Assembly: GCF_052162025.1 (NCBI RefSeq)
Contig: NZ_CP197401.1
Location: forward strand, 4,154,001-4,218,000
Length of the DNA stretch: 64,000 nt
Source of the DNA: Methylobacter sp015476545
GTDB lineage: Bacteria; Pseudomonadota; Gammaproteobacteria; Methylococcales; Methylomonadaceae
Reading direction: 5' to 3'
A model generated the notes under the pieces. That model made no database searches. It was given only the letters and a program-made list of their open reading frames with translations, and had not been told where the DNA came from. Shown one piece after another: positions 1-8,346 of this stretch (its first letter is position 1; each line of letters starts with the position of its first letter). A program made the position numbers and the translations under genes.

Positions 1-175
<175 letters not shown>

Positions 176-205
176 TTCAAGCTGTGCAGGCCGCCTTGGA
201 TCTGT

Positions 206-280
206 GTAGGCTGGGTTGGAGCTTTAGCGGAAGCCCGGCATAAGCGGCTCCGAATGCAGGGTTTATCAACCCCGTCTACC
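206..280. repeat. Dispersed palindromic repeat, family A (copy 1)
   Basis: This stretch has the order GGCTGGGTTGG ... GCATAAGCGGCT ... GGGTTT.. AACCC.. GTCTACC, and recurs at 13701-13766 with the same order and small differences. It contains short inverted segments and lies in non-coding DNA, so it looks like a REP-type or MITE-type genome repeat. Confidence 0.6.
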
Positions 281-320
281 CGGCTGACAGGCCGAGTGAG
301 TCCTGTCTAATTGATATTAC

Positions 321-357
321 GCACAAATCGATCTCTGTGCTGTTTTAGTGTTATTGC
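321..357 (+). repeat. 37-bp dispersed repeat, family C (copy 1)
   Basis: The segment starting GCACAAATCGATCTCTGT matches the reverse complement of 63683-63719 at 34 of 37 positions by eye. Both copies are in intergenic DNA near other hairpin repeats. Function unknown. Confidence 0.6.
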
Positions 358-631
358 GCAGCATCAGTTATATAGCCAGCTTAACGCATTGAGTCATATG
401 CCATATCGATTGCGCCATATAACACAGTTTTATTGATTAAGCCCGGAACCGGCAACAAAAAATCAAGCAATTCAAATAGCTATGTATTGGCATATTAATT
501 GCCATGTTTATCAGTGACTGTGTTTGGAAGCAGCAGGCCGGCAATTGCCCGATCTCGGACTAACTGCGACGCCCGCCAACGACACCAACAATCCGGCTTT
601 GGCCGACTTTCCATCTGTCACGAGAGTATTT

Positions 632-841
632 ATGCAGCGCTACTATTATTTTTTCGCTTATCTACTGAGCCTGATCGTGGCGTTAAGCATCCATGACGCC
701 CATACCGCACCAGAAGACACAAAACCCGAGACCTTCAGCTTCACCGAGCAAACCGACGTCAAAACGCCGGCATCAGACAGCAATAGCGGCGGCGTTGGTG
801 GAATCGACTCCCGGATCGCCGGCCTGAAGCCCAACAATTAA
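632..841 (+). CDS. Possible small exported peptide (69 aa), unrecognised
   Basis: An ATG at 632 opens a 69-residue frame. A hydrophobic start (MQRYYYFFAYLLSLIVALS) is followed by a short polar segment and an AHTA site that could be cleaved by signal peptidase, leaving an acidic, glycine/serine-rich tail of about 43 residues. A longer in-frame start at 524 exists, but the signal-like segment argues for the inner ATG. There is no good Shine-Dalgarno sequence and no family that I recognise. It may be a real small secreted peptide or a chance frame. Confidence 0.3.
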   Translation: MQRYYYFFAYLLSLIVALSIHDAHTAPEDTKPETFSFTEQTDVKTPASDSNSGGVGGIDSRIAGLKPNN

Positions 842-1224
842 ATGCTGTCCGAGCTTATCCGCCAATCACATGCTTGCGCTTTCGCCCGGAATTTATTTGG
901 CGAATCCAGGGGGTAAAATCAGAACTTCCAGAACAATGCTCCAGGCTTCCAACGCAAAATCCACCACGATCACCACACACTCGCTCAGCGTGGCGCGTTA
1001 GGCAAGCTCCAGATGCCAGGATGCGTCTTCCTTCCTTCTTACCGGAATACGTTAAGGATAGCGTGTTCCGGTTTTCCAAAAGTCTCAAAAATTCCTGCAG
1101 GGTCGAATTCACTTGTGCCCCTTGAGGGTATTCGACCCGAAGCACTCTCCAGCCTTACAGAATAGTTAACCCTTCCGAAACGTCAGGCGTTGATTAACGG
1201 CTCCACTTAACTCAAACATCACAG
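842..1224. other. Intergenic region, no gene seen
   Basis: This gap lies between the small ORF and the pilin terminator. It contains one family B hairpin (1100-1138). Overlapping short frames on both strands have no recognisable protein character. Confidence 0.5.
1100..1138. repeat. Hairpin repeat, family B (copy 1)
   Basis: GGGTCGAAT and ATTCGACCC form a 9-bp perfect stem around a loop that includes CTTGTGCCCCTTG. The same stem recurs at 13629-13669 and 63539-63574, the last with almost the same loop. This is REP-like dispersed repeat structure. Confidence 0.7.
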
Positions 1225-1256
1225 AAACGAAAAGGACGGGATTGCAAATCCCGTCC
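1225..1256 (-). terminator. Rho-independent terminator of the minor pilin operon
   Basis: Read on the minus strand, GGACGGGATT, a TGC loop and AATCCCGTCC form a perfect 10-bp stem, followed directly by TTTTCGTTT. It sits 11 bases after the stop of the PilV-like gene, the correct place to end the minus-strand pilin operon. Confidence 0.9.
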
Positions 1257-1267
1257 CGCCTGAGGGA

Positions 1268-3472
1268 TTAACAATTAGTGTTTGATTTTGTGATTGTAAT
1301 GTTCTTAGTTGCATTTCCGCTCACATTGCCCAGATCGATGAGCAAACTTCCGTTTAGCGATGTAGTTGCGCCATCGGACAGTTGGTGCTTCTTGTTGCCA
1401 TTACCCGCTGAACAGGTAGGGCTGATGGCAACGGTGAGATGGTTATCGCCGCTGGGAACAATGCAGCTATAGGTTGGAGCCATGCCCGCACTGTGTCCTC
1501 CGGTCAGTGTGCAAGCTCCCATGTTGGTATCAACAGCTACCGTGACCGTTGTTAAATTATCAACTTTATCCTCAATACTTATAGATCCGCTGATGGTATA
1601 GGTCGGGACGTCATTCGCAACAAAAGGCCCCGGAACTGTGATCGTCGTACCTGACGCCCCCGTCAGGGTCACTGCTTGCGTGGCAGGCTCTACCGCTGCG
1701 CTTATTACTGAGGTCGTCGCTGTCAGCGTGGCAGTAGTGGGATCTGCTGCAGTCACAGTACAGTTATAAGTGTAATTGCCGTCGCCATTAGGCGTTGTAG
1801 GGCACTGAATGCCTGACGGATCAAGCGAGATTGAAACTGAACCTGCCGCTGCACCCATAATAATTCCCGTAACGGTATAAGTCGGGTTGTTCGAAGGTGT
1901 AAACGATAAGGTACAGCCGCTTGCCGTATCCAGCGAGAAGCTGCAATTCTGCGTTTCGCCATTATAGCTGCCACTGACGGTGAGCGATGTCTCAGCCGTG
2001 GTAACGTAGCAGGTGTAGGCAGTCGTTGTGGCCGTGCAATTACCACCGAGCACAGTGACAGTCGGCGCGCTGTTGGCATTCTCTACCGTGCCGGCCACCG
2101 TATAGCTCGTGGCAGTACTGCCTACGCAATAACTGGTATCATTAGCAGGATCAAAGACATTGTTATCCGTAATATCGCGCTGAATATTTTTAGATGCCAG
2201 CTTAAATCCACCAATAGCAGTTGCTTGTGCAGTGCACTCATTGTGCATGCCTTTTGCGTTTTGCTGGCCATTGACGATTAAAAAGTCATGACAACTGTAC
2301 GGCTTGTTTATGCCCTCATTAAGGCCATTATTGCGCGTATAGTAATTTCTTGCCGTATCAAGCGTTGTAGCAGTCCCTGCCAGCTCTTCTGCAAAGCAGA
2401 CATTTTTGCCATTAGGAGCAACGCCCAGCAACCCCACTTTGCCGCGCCAGCCGCCGAGGCCGACCTTGGCTGCACTAAAAGTGGGATTAGGACATTCCGT
2501 AACAGGCACTGTGCCACTTACTGCGGTGCCGGCTGGGCCAAATTTACAGTTGCCGCCAACGTAACATACATAAGGCGCGCTTTTAGCTCCGTCTATCGGA
2601 TCAAAAACGCAATAGGTGCCGCTTTCCGTCGCATTAAAAGTAAATAAATTGACATCCAGCAGTGTCGCACTGTTATTAGCATCGGTCGCCGCTGAATGAA
2701 CAATGCCTCTGATCGGAATGATAACGCCGCCATTGAAACGGATTTTCGGAATGCAGTAACTGGTAGCCACTGTAGATTTCTCAAACAGTTCAATCGCTTC
2801 GTCACCGACCGCGCCGTCTCTATCGACACGGCGAGTATATAAGTCGTGTTCAAAAGGCGTTAAAATACCACAGCTATATACCCGGGCAGCTTTCGTACCG
2901 CTGGCGCCAACCAGATATTTTTTGCCATTGTAGTCATAAATGCTGTTTGGTGTTTGCGCTTGAGGAAGATCGATGATCTCCGGATCAATTTCCTCTGAGG
3001 AATTGGCATTCGTGCTGGGGTCGTCAGTATCAACACCGCTGTTTTGCCCTTGAGCGCCAATCCCTGATGCCCACACATCTTCAAACGCCACGACGCTTTG
3101 CACGACCACCTGCCCTTTGGCCCAACTGCAGGTTGCGCTGATTTGTTTCCGGGCGGGACCGGTCAGGTCCTGCACGACCCAACCTCGGCTGAAGGTTTCG
3201 TTCGTGCCTGTAATAGTCTCGTTTGCGGCTGAAGATGCAATCGCATCATAGCCTGATGCGCCTGTTTTTTCGATCCTGTCCCTGAGTTCCTCGATCTTGG
3301 TGTCGCAGAGCGCTTTGGCTTCCGCGCGGGTTTTATTCAAACCGCTGCCATTCATCAGGTCGCCTTGCAGGGACGCGATCGCCAGCAGGCCCACGGCAAC
3401 GACCACAGTGGTAATCAATACTTCTATCAGGCCGATACCGATGCTGTTTTTTATCGGGTTAATTGATTTCAT
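1268..3472 (-). CDS. PilV-like minor pilin with long Cys-rich, Ig-like C-terminus (734 aa)
   Basis: The N-terminus is a type IV prepilin: a short leader, then GLIEVLITTVVVAVGLLAIA with the conserved glutamate, in the form typical of PilV. Typical PilV proteins are under 250 residues; this one is 734. The extra part contains repeated beta-sandwich-like segments (YTVTGIIMG..., YTISGSISI...), many Thr/Ser residues and regularly spaced cysteines, so it may be a surface adhesin presented on a minor pilin tip. It is the last gene of the fimT-pilW-pilX-pilV operon, 25 bases after pilX, with an AGGA ribosome site and a terminator just downstream. The prepilin identity is seen directly; the adhesin role is inference. 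Confidence 0.8.
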   Translation of the reverse strand: MKSINPIKNSIGIGLIEVLITTVVVAVGLLAIASLQGDLMNGSGLNKTRAEAKALCDTKIEELRDRIEKTGASGYDAIASSAANETITGTNETFSRGWVVQDLTGPARKQISATCSWAKGQVVVQSVVAFEDVWASGIGAQGQNSGVDTDDPSTNANSSEEIDPEIIDLPQAQTPNSIYDYNGKKYLVGASGTKAARVYSCGILTPFEHDLYTRRVDRDGAVGDEAIELFEKSTVATSYCIPKIRFNGGVIIPIRGIVHSAATDANNSATLLDVNLFTFNATESGTYCVFDPIDGAKSAPYVCYVGGNCKFGPAGTAVSGTVPVTECPNPTFSAAKVGLGGWRGKVGLLGVAPNGKNVCFAEELAGTATTLDTARNYYTRNNGLNEGINKPYSCHDFLIVNGQQNAKGMHNECTAQATAIGGFKLASKNIQRDITDNNVFDPANDTSYCVGSTATSYTVAGTVENANSAPTVTVLGGNCTATTTAYTCYVTTAETSLTVSGSYNGETQNCSFSLDTASGCTLSFTPSNNPTYTVTGIIMGAAAGSVSISLDPSGIQCPTTPNGDGNYTYNCTVTAADPTTATLTATTSVISAAVEPATQAVTLTGASGTTITVPGPFVANDVPTYTISGSISIEDKVDNLTTVTVAVDTNMGACTLTGGHSAGMAPTYSCIVPSGDNHLTVAISPTCSAGNGNKKHQLSDGATTSLNGSLLIDLGNVSGNATKNITITKSNTNC

Positions 3473-3497
3473 TGCTGTATCCTGTTTAATTTATTGA

Positions 3498-4814
3498 TTA
3501 CCAATCTTTCCATGAACCCGGAACAATCATGCCGGTACCCACTATAAACGGCGGCGCCTGATCGTCTCCCCCTATAGGCACATACACCAGCTTCAAAGTA
3601 CCGCCACCGCCGCTGGCTGTGTTGCTCTCGCCTATCACGGAACCTTTTACAAGCGCGCCGCCGGCTATCTGTATGCCCCCTGTTATATAAATCACGCCAT
3701 AAACAGCCGCGCCCCCGTTTAAAGTTAAATCGCCATCTACAACCAAGATCGAAGGATTGGTGGGGGTTCCGACTATATCGCCGGCATTCAGCGTAAGATT
3801 CCCGTCTATCCAAATAATCCCGGTCATGCCATTGGGGTTTGTTACTCCCGCCGCATTGGGTAGTTTTTGATTAACGTTTTCAGCCGCCTTCATGAGCTGG
3901 GTCCTGGTCAGCGCAAAGAACATATCAAAAAATTGATCTGCGGTTTTACTGGATAAGGTCGCGTCATCGGTGATGATATCGATGCCCGCGCCGGCCGCGT
4001 TATTGGATACCATTTGTGTGTTCGGGCCGGGGTTTTCGGGGTCGCCGCACGGCCCCACTTCACAGTCACTGTTTAACTCGGCCTTGGTGTAATCGCTGGT
4101 TTCCGTGTTTGACGGCCTTAAATAAGTGGCAAAAGCCGCGCCGCTGATGTCATTGGGTCCTCCTGTCCAGATGCTGCTGTTGGTGTAGCGGTTAATGATT
4201 GTCGCATTACCGAATACGCCCACCGAAGCCTTGCTGACGAACGGCTGTTTGGGGCCGTCGCCGTTATCAAAAATATCAAAAGTGCCCATGCATTGGGTTA
4301 CCGTGCGAACGGCGGTGCCATCGTCGCTCCAGCCTTTGGCGGTCACCAGGGCGCGAGTCATGTTTTTTCCTAACGTTCCAAAGCAGTCGCCATCCCCATC
4401 ACTGTCTATCGTCTTGGAAGCATCGGCCTGGCAGTCGCAGGCATTGTCATCGCTGTTGTCGAAATAAAACTGTGCGGAGGTGGTTTGCGTGCCGGCGGTC
4501 AGATCATCAGGATCAAGAGAAAATGGCGAGGCGCTGGTGTAATCAACTAACCCATCAGCCCCGGCGTCGCCTGTATCGTTATCTATTTGATCCAGCCCGC
4601 CGGTCATAAAATAAGCCTCTGCCTGATTCATGGCCGCACTGGCCGCCGCCGTCGCCTGACTGGTACGGTAATTGTCGGCGGTGACTTTTGTTTCTACGAG
4701 CACTTCTTTGGAAGTGAGCAAAATGACAAGGGTGATACTGATCAACAACACGAGGGCCGTTAATAAACTTGCGGCGCCCTGCTGGCTCTTGAATCTGTGC
4801 GTTATCGTTTTCAT
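3498..4814 (-). CDS. pilX: PilX-type minor pilin with beta-helix-like C-terminal extension (438 aa)
   Basis: The N-terminus SQQGAASLLTALVLLISITL is the PilX prepilin signature (QxGAxLL, no glutamate at +5). An acidic, aspartate-rich central region (IDSDGDGDC) could bind calcium. The last 120 residues are repeated short strands (GIIWIDGNLTLNAG, SILVVDGDLTLNGG, VYGVIYITGGIQIAGG), reminiscent of bactofilin or beta-helix folds. Normal PilX is near 200 residues, so this is an enlarged member. It follows pilW by 18 bases and precedes pilV by 25. Role: minor pilin complex that primes type IV pilus assembly in the inner membrane. Confidence 0.8.
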   Translation of the reverse strand: MKTITHRFKSQQGAASLLTALVLLISITLVILLTSKEVLVETKVTADNYRTSQATAAASAAMNQAEAYFMTGGLDQIDNDTGDAGADGLVDYTSASPFSLDPDDLTAGTQTTSAQFYFDNSDDNACDCQADASKTIDSDGDGDCFGTLGKNMTRALVTAKGWSDDGTAVRTVTQCMGTFDIFDNGDGPKQPFVSKASVGVFGNATIINRYTNSSIWTGGPNDISGAAFATYLRPSNTETSDYTKAELNSDCEVGPCGDPENPGPNTQMVSNNAAGAGIDIITDDATLSSKTADQFFDMFFALTRTQLMKAAENVNQKLPNAAGVTNPNGMTGIIWIDGNLTLNAGDIVGTPTNPSILVVDGDLTLNGGAAVYGVIYITGGIQIAGGALVKGSVIGESNTASGGGGTLKLVYVPIGGDDQAPPFIVGTGMIVPGSWKDW

Positions 4815-4832
4815 GAAGGTTCCCTTGATTCT

Positions 4833-5615
4833 CTATGGCTGTCTGAAGATATGATCGTTTCTGACTTTAACCGTACTGCTCAGGGTCTTGGTAACAGTCG
4901 GATCAGCATCCAGCGCGCCCGTTAAGTGAATATCAACCACGCGTTTTACGGAAATGTAATCGCCTGCATTGGCTACGGTGCAGGTTACGCCGGTATTGGG
5001 CGCAGCGCCTGTGGTAATGTTCAGGCAGCGCGAAGTGCCGTCCAATGCGGGCAAAGCGGGGTTAACATTCGCGACGGCCGCCTGCGCCGCCATGGCAACG
5101 AAACTGAATTGAAGATTGGTGATGTTCAGCTGATTGCCTTCTATAAATCCATCCCAATTGTCATCGGGATTGGCGCAGTTGGTAGTGTTAGCGCCCCCCG
5201 AGCGCATTTGAATGGAATTGTTGGTAAATCTGAATCCATAAAATTCGCTGGCATCGACCGTGCCATTATTGTTTGCATCGTAACTATATAAAATGCAATT
5301 GCCGCCGATTATGTTTAATCGGGTTGCAGCGGCGGTAAAGGGGTTGGGATCATTGACGGGAGCGCCGCCATTGGCCACATACGCTATATGCCAGTTGTTG
5401 ATTACCGCGCCGCGCCAGTAGCCCGCGCGCTTGATGTCGTTGACCATGATTGTCATGACCGATTCCAGATCATGATTGAGACGCACCGACCTGACAGTAT
5501 CGGTACTGCTTCTGACCGTGGCGATGTAAATGGCAATGGTTGCCCCCACAATGATCAAACCCAGCAATAAGGCAATCATTATCTCGATGAGCGTAAAACC
5601 GGATTGTTTTTTCAT
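4833..5615 (-). CDS. pilW: PilW-type minor pilin
   Basis: MKKQSGFTLIEIMIALLLGLIIVG is a class III signal peptide with Gly/Phe cleavage and Glu at +5. The following TVRSVRLNHDLESVMTIMVNDIKRAGYWRGA segment belongs to the PilW family (dividing helix then the RRAGYW-like motif). I chose the ATG at 5615 rather than the upstream in-frame start at 5666 because GGAGAAAGCCGAC precedes it and the prepilin leader must be short. It lies 16 bases after fimT in the same operon. Expected role: part of the FimU/PilV/PilW/PilX priming complex of type IV pili. Confidence 0.88.
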   Translation of the reverse strand: MKKQSGFTLIEIMIALLLGLIIVGATIAIYIATVRSSTDTVRSVRLNHDLESVMTIMVNDIKRAGYWRGAVINNWHIAYVANGGAPVNDPNPFTAAATRLNIIGGNCILYSYDANNNGTVDASEFYGFRFTNNSIQMRSGGANTTNCANPDDNWDGFIEGNQLNITNLQFSFVAMAAQAAVANVNPALPALDGTSRCLNITTGAAPNTGVTCTVANAGDYISVKRVVDIHLTGALDADPTVTKTLSSTVKVRNDHIFRQP

Positions 5616-5631
5616 GTCGGCTTTCTCCTGA

Positions 5632-6204
5632 TCAGCAATTCGGGTATCCGGTCGAACCTTGTTCATTACAGATTCTTACGCGTCCAACGGGCGCTACGAC
5701 CACCTTTACTTCATAATTGGATGAAATCATTTCCACACTTCCATGGCTTAAGCTGTTATTGCTTCTTCTCGCTTCACCGCGTCGAAAATCGAATTCTGCT
5801 ACGGTTTCAGGCGCGCTAAAGAAATCAGGATCATCCATTTTGGTTCCGGCATACTGTGCGCTGCTTACGGTTTTTAAATTGCAATTGGCAGTGGCTGCGG
5901 CGGGGCACCCATGGCTGACGTGCTGAAGAGCGCATGCGCTGCCGGCAGCAGCAGGCGGTATGTAGATCTTGTAAGACCAATTGGCGCCTTCGGTAAAAGA
6001 AGCCCGAAGATTGCAGCTTTGTTTTATGGATTCGGCGCGCATCCATTGCAAGTCGGATTTCAACCCTTCAGCCACTTGTTTCAGCCGGTTCCGTGCCAGC
6101 ATGTCTCGGTAAGAAGGCACAGCCAGCGCCGCAATAATGCCCATGATGGCAATGACTATCATCAGTTCAATCAGCGAGAAGCCTGAACTCCCTAATTTTT
6201 TCAT
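5632..6204 (-). CDS. fimT: GspH/FimT family minor pilin (pseudopilin)
   Basis: The protein starts MKKLGSSGFSLIELMIVIAIMG, a prepilin with cleavage before Phe and Glu at +5, followed by AALAVPSYRDMLARNRLKQVAEGLKSDLQWMRAESIKQ, which is the FimT/FimU/GspH body. At 190 residues it has normal length. A strong AGGGGATC ribosome site precedes the ATG. It is first in the minus-strand minor pilin operon and diverges from the PilE-type gene across 174 bases. It likely nucleates pilus assembly with PilV/W/X. Confidence 0.88.
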   Translation of the reverse strand: MKKLGSSGFSLIELMIVIAIMGIIAALAVPSYRDMLARNRLKQVAEGLKSDLQWMRAESIKQSCNLRASFTEGANWSYKIYIPPAAAGSACALQHVSHGCPAAATANCNLKTVSSAQYAGTKMDDPDFFSAPETVAEFDFRRGEARRSNNSLSHGSVEMISSNYEVKVVVAPVGRVRICNEQGSTGYPNC

Positions 6205-6378
6205 ATCTGATCCCCTTTTTTTGTTTGTGGTAAGTATAGATGGGTATCGGTTTTTGGCAGGAGCGCTGGACGCCGCTTATCGGCTGAATTGGAACGCTAA
6301 TCGGCTGGCCTTCATGACGCGGGCAAATATGGCCGGTTATGCTATTCTTAATGAAATAAAAATTTAAAAGGAGAATCA
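6205..6378. promoter_or_regulatory. Divergent promoter region between fimT and pilE
   Basis: The 174-base gap separates the two divergent pilin transcription units and must contain both promoters and both ribosome sites (AAAGGGGATC for fimT, AAAAGGAGAATCA for pilE). TATGCTATTCTTAATG near 6338-6353 could hold a -10 box for pilE. I could not assign a convincing -35 box. Confidence 0.4.
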
Positions 6379-6789
6379 ATGAAGACGTTTAAACGATTTG
6401 ACGGATTTACTCTGATAGAATTGATGATAGTGGTGGCTATTATCGGTATTCTTGCGGCAATTGCTTATCCTTCCTATACCGAATACGTGACACGCGCCAA
6501 GCGCTCAGACGGGAAGGCGGGATTGTTGCAAGTGCAATTGGCCGAAGAGAAATGGCGGGCCAATCATGCAGCTTACACGACCGATTTGACCAATGCCGGA
6601 TTAAACCTCGGCACTTCTTCGCCCGACGGCAAATATACGATCAGCATTACCGCTGCCGATGCCAATGGCTATACCGCTACGGCCACACCTACATTCACCG
6701 ATGCAAAATGTGGCACCCTACAAATTAATCAAGCAGACGTCAAAACCGAGTCGGGCTCAGACACGGCTGCAAATTGCTGGGGCAAATAA
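6379..6789 (+). CDS. pilE: Type IV pilin, PilE/PilA type
   Basis: The 136-residue protein has the prepilin start RFDGFTLIELMIVVAIIGIL with Glu at +5, then AAIAYPSYTEYVTRAKRSDGKAGLLQVQLAEEKWRANH, which is characteristic of PilE. The C-terminal part has two cysteines (KCGTL and ANCWGK) that can form the pilin D-loop disulfide. An AAGGAG site precedes the ATG. It is transcribed away from the minor pilins, as pilE often is. PilY1 is absent from this cluster. Confidence 0.9.
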   Translation: MKTFKRFDGFTLIELMIVVAIIGILAAIAYPSYTEYVTRAKRSDGKAGLLQVQLAEEKWRANHAAYTTDLTNAGLNLGTSSPDGKYTISITAADANGYTATATPTFTDAKCGTLQINQADVKTESGSDTAANCWGK

Positions 6790-6815
6790 TTCTTTTCTAT
6801 ATCGATTGACTTGAA

Positions 6816-7301
6816 ATGACTGATCAACAACATTGTCTTTGCGGCTCCGGCCTCGATTATGCCGAATGCTGCGGCCAGTATCACCGCGGAGAAAAAACCG
6901 CGCCCACCGCCGAAGCGCTGATGCGTTCACGTTTTACCGCTTATGCCCGCCAGGATGAAGCTTATTTGCTGGCAACCTGGGATGCGAGCACGCGGCCGGC
7001 GGCGGTCGACTTTTCCAGGGAAAAAGCCGAATGGCAAAGACTGGAGATCACCGGCACTAAAAAAGGCGGCCTTAAGGACAGCAAGGGGATCGTGGAATTT
7101 AAAGCGTATTTTCTGCAGGACGGCGAGGAGCATGTGATGAACGAAGCCAGCCGCTTTGTCCGGAACAACGGCCGCTGGTTTTACCTGAACGGCATCGTGA
7201 AATCGATAGGCAAGGTCGGGCTACAGACCAACCAGGGCAAGAATGCGCCATGCCCCTGCGGCAGCGGCAAGAAATTCAAGCGCTGTTGCGGGGCTGACTG
7301 A
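6816..7301 (+). CDS. ychJ: YchJ family protein with two SEC-C motifs
   Basis: An N-terminal CLCGSGLDYAECC and a C-terminal CPCGSGKKFKRCC are two SEC-C zinc-binding motifs, with an NTF2-like central domain (AEALMRSRFTAYARQDEAYLLATW) typical of YchJ (UPF0225). Length 161 residues is normal. The family has no firmly established biochemical function; the SEC-C motif in SecA binds zinc and contacts SecB or ribosomes. It starts 26 bases after pilE and may be read through from it. Confidence 0.9.
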   Translation: MTDQQHCLCGSGLDYAECCGQYHRGEKTAPTAEALMRSRFTAYARQDEAYLLATWDASTRPAAVDFSREKAEWQRLEITGTKKGGLKDSKGIVEFKAYFLQDGEEHVMNEASRFVRNNGRWFYLNGIVKSIGKVGLQTNQGKNAPCPCGSGKKFKRCCGAD

Positions 7302-7313
7302 TCCGGCCGATTT

Positions 7314-7393
7314 CGTAGGGTACGCACCGCGTACCTTCCCTGGCTTTGATGCACTTACAATGCGTTGAAAATGGTACGCAATGCGTACCCTAC
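7314..7393. repeat. MITE-like palindromic element, family D (copy 1)
   Basis: The 80-bp element begins GTAGGGTACGCACCGCGTACC and ends GGTACGCAATGCGTACCCTAC, so its ends are inverted copies. Its interior (TTCCCTGG.TTTGATGCACT.ACAA) is shared, in reverse orientation, with the element at 8270-8341. A third, internally shorter member is at 46574-46640. It abuts the stop codon of the dehydrogenase gene. Confidence 0.8.
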
Positions 7394-8251
7394 TCATAGC
7401 TTGTTTTTCAGCCGGTACAGCGCCGAAATATCCTCATCCCCAAGCCCCGCCGCCATCAATTGCTCATAATCGGCCAGCGTCATGTCGATCATCGTGGTCG
7501 ATGCGCCGATCTGCCGGGCCATGGCCTGGCAGATTTTCAGATCCTTGTGATGCAGCGCCAGCTTGAAGCCCGGCGCGAAAGTGCCGCGCGTCATGGTCGG
7601 ACCGCGATGCTGAAGAAACCAATTGCCGGCCGCGCCGCCGGAGATGACTTCGATGACTTTGTCCATCGGCAGGCCCTGCGTCTGCCCGAAGGCCAGCGCC
7701 TCGGTCACGGCCTGATTGATGCCGGCGGCCATGATCTGATTGACGGCTTTCGTATTCTGGCCCGCGCCGGTCGGGCCCATGTGCATGATGCGGCTCGCCA
7801 TGGCCGCCAGCACTGGGCGGACTTTTTCCAGGGCATCGGCGTCGCCGCCTATCATCATGGCCAGCGTGCCTTTGTTGGCGCCTTCGACGCCGCCCGATAC
7901 CGGCGCATCGAGGAAGGCAGCCTGTTTTTCGGCCAGTATCGCGGCGGCTTTCCTGGCCGTCTCGCTGCTGACCGTGGACATGTCGACGACGATCGATCCG
8001 GGCTTGATGGCGGCAGCGACGGCATTGACGACATCCAGCACATCCTGATCGGCGGAAACGCAGATCAGCACGGCATCGACATCAGCCGCCAGTGCCTGGG
8101 GCGTTGCATAAGCGGTTACGCCCAGACCTTCGGCCAGACTTTGCGCCGTTGCCGCCGTGCGATTGTAAACGGCCGTCAGATAGCCCGCCTTGGCGAGATT
8201 TCCGGCCATGCCGGCGCCCATCGCGCCGAGTCCGATCATGCCTGCTTTCAT
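7394..8251 (-). CDS. NAD(P)-dependent 3-hydroxyisobutyrate dehydrogenase-like oxidoreductase
   Basis: At residue 4 the GMIGLGAMGAGMAGNLAKAG segment is a Rossmann dinucleotide site. DAPVSGGVEGA is the substrate-binding motif and GPTGAGQNTKAVNQI carries the catalytic lysine of the beta-hydroxyacid dehydrogenase family (HIBADH, tartronate-semialdehyde reductase, GLYR1-type). Length 285 residues fits. I start at ATG 8251 because the upstream in-frame start at 8290 lies inside the repeat element and would encode repeat sequence. Substrate could be 3-hydroxyisobutyrate, tartronate semialdehyde, or glyoxylate/succinic semialdehyde; sequence alone does not decide. The gene is enclosed by two inverted family D elements. 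Confidence 0.85.
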   Translation of the reverse strand: MKAGMIGLGAMGAGMAGNLAKAGYLTAVYNRTAATAQSLAEGLGVTAYATPQALAADVDAVLICVSADQDVLDVVNAVAAAIKPGSIVVDMSTVSSETARKAAAILAEKQAAFLDAPVSGGVEGANKGTLAMMIGGDADALEKVRPVLAAMASRIMHMGPTGAGQNTKAVNQIMAAGINQAVTEALAFGQTQGLPMDKVIEVISGGAAGNWFLQHRGPTMTRGTFAPGFKLALHHKDLKICQAMARQIGASTTMIDMTLADYEQLMAAGLGDEDISALYRLKNKL

Positions 8252-8269
8252 GTTACCGCTCCAGTTGTA

Positions 8270-8341
8270 CGCATCGCGTACCATTTTCAAAACGTTGTTA
8301 GTGCATCAAATCCAGGGAAGGTACGCAATGCGTACCCTACG
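8270..8341. repeat. MITE-like palindromic element, family D (copy 2, inverted)
   Basis: Its reverse complement reads GTAGGGTACGCATTGCGTACC then TTCCCTGGATTTGATGCACTAACAACG, closely matching 7314-7393. Together the copies form a large inverted repeat around the dehydrogenase gene. The left edge is at the gene start and the right edge is five bases from the speA stop codon. Confidence 0.8.
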
Positions 8342-8346
8342 TTCAG

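Larger units (their letters stand above)
176..631. other. Intergenic region with repeats only
   Basis: This 456-base gap holds the family A and family C repeats and otherwise AT-rich sequence. I see no convincing gene, and any promoter for the small ORF at 632 is not obvious. Confidence 0.5.
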
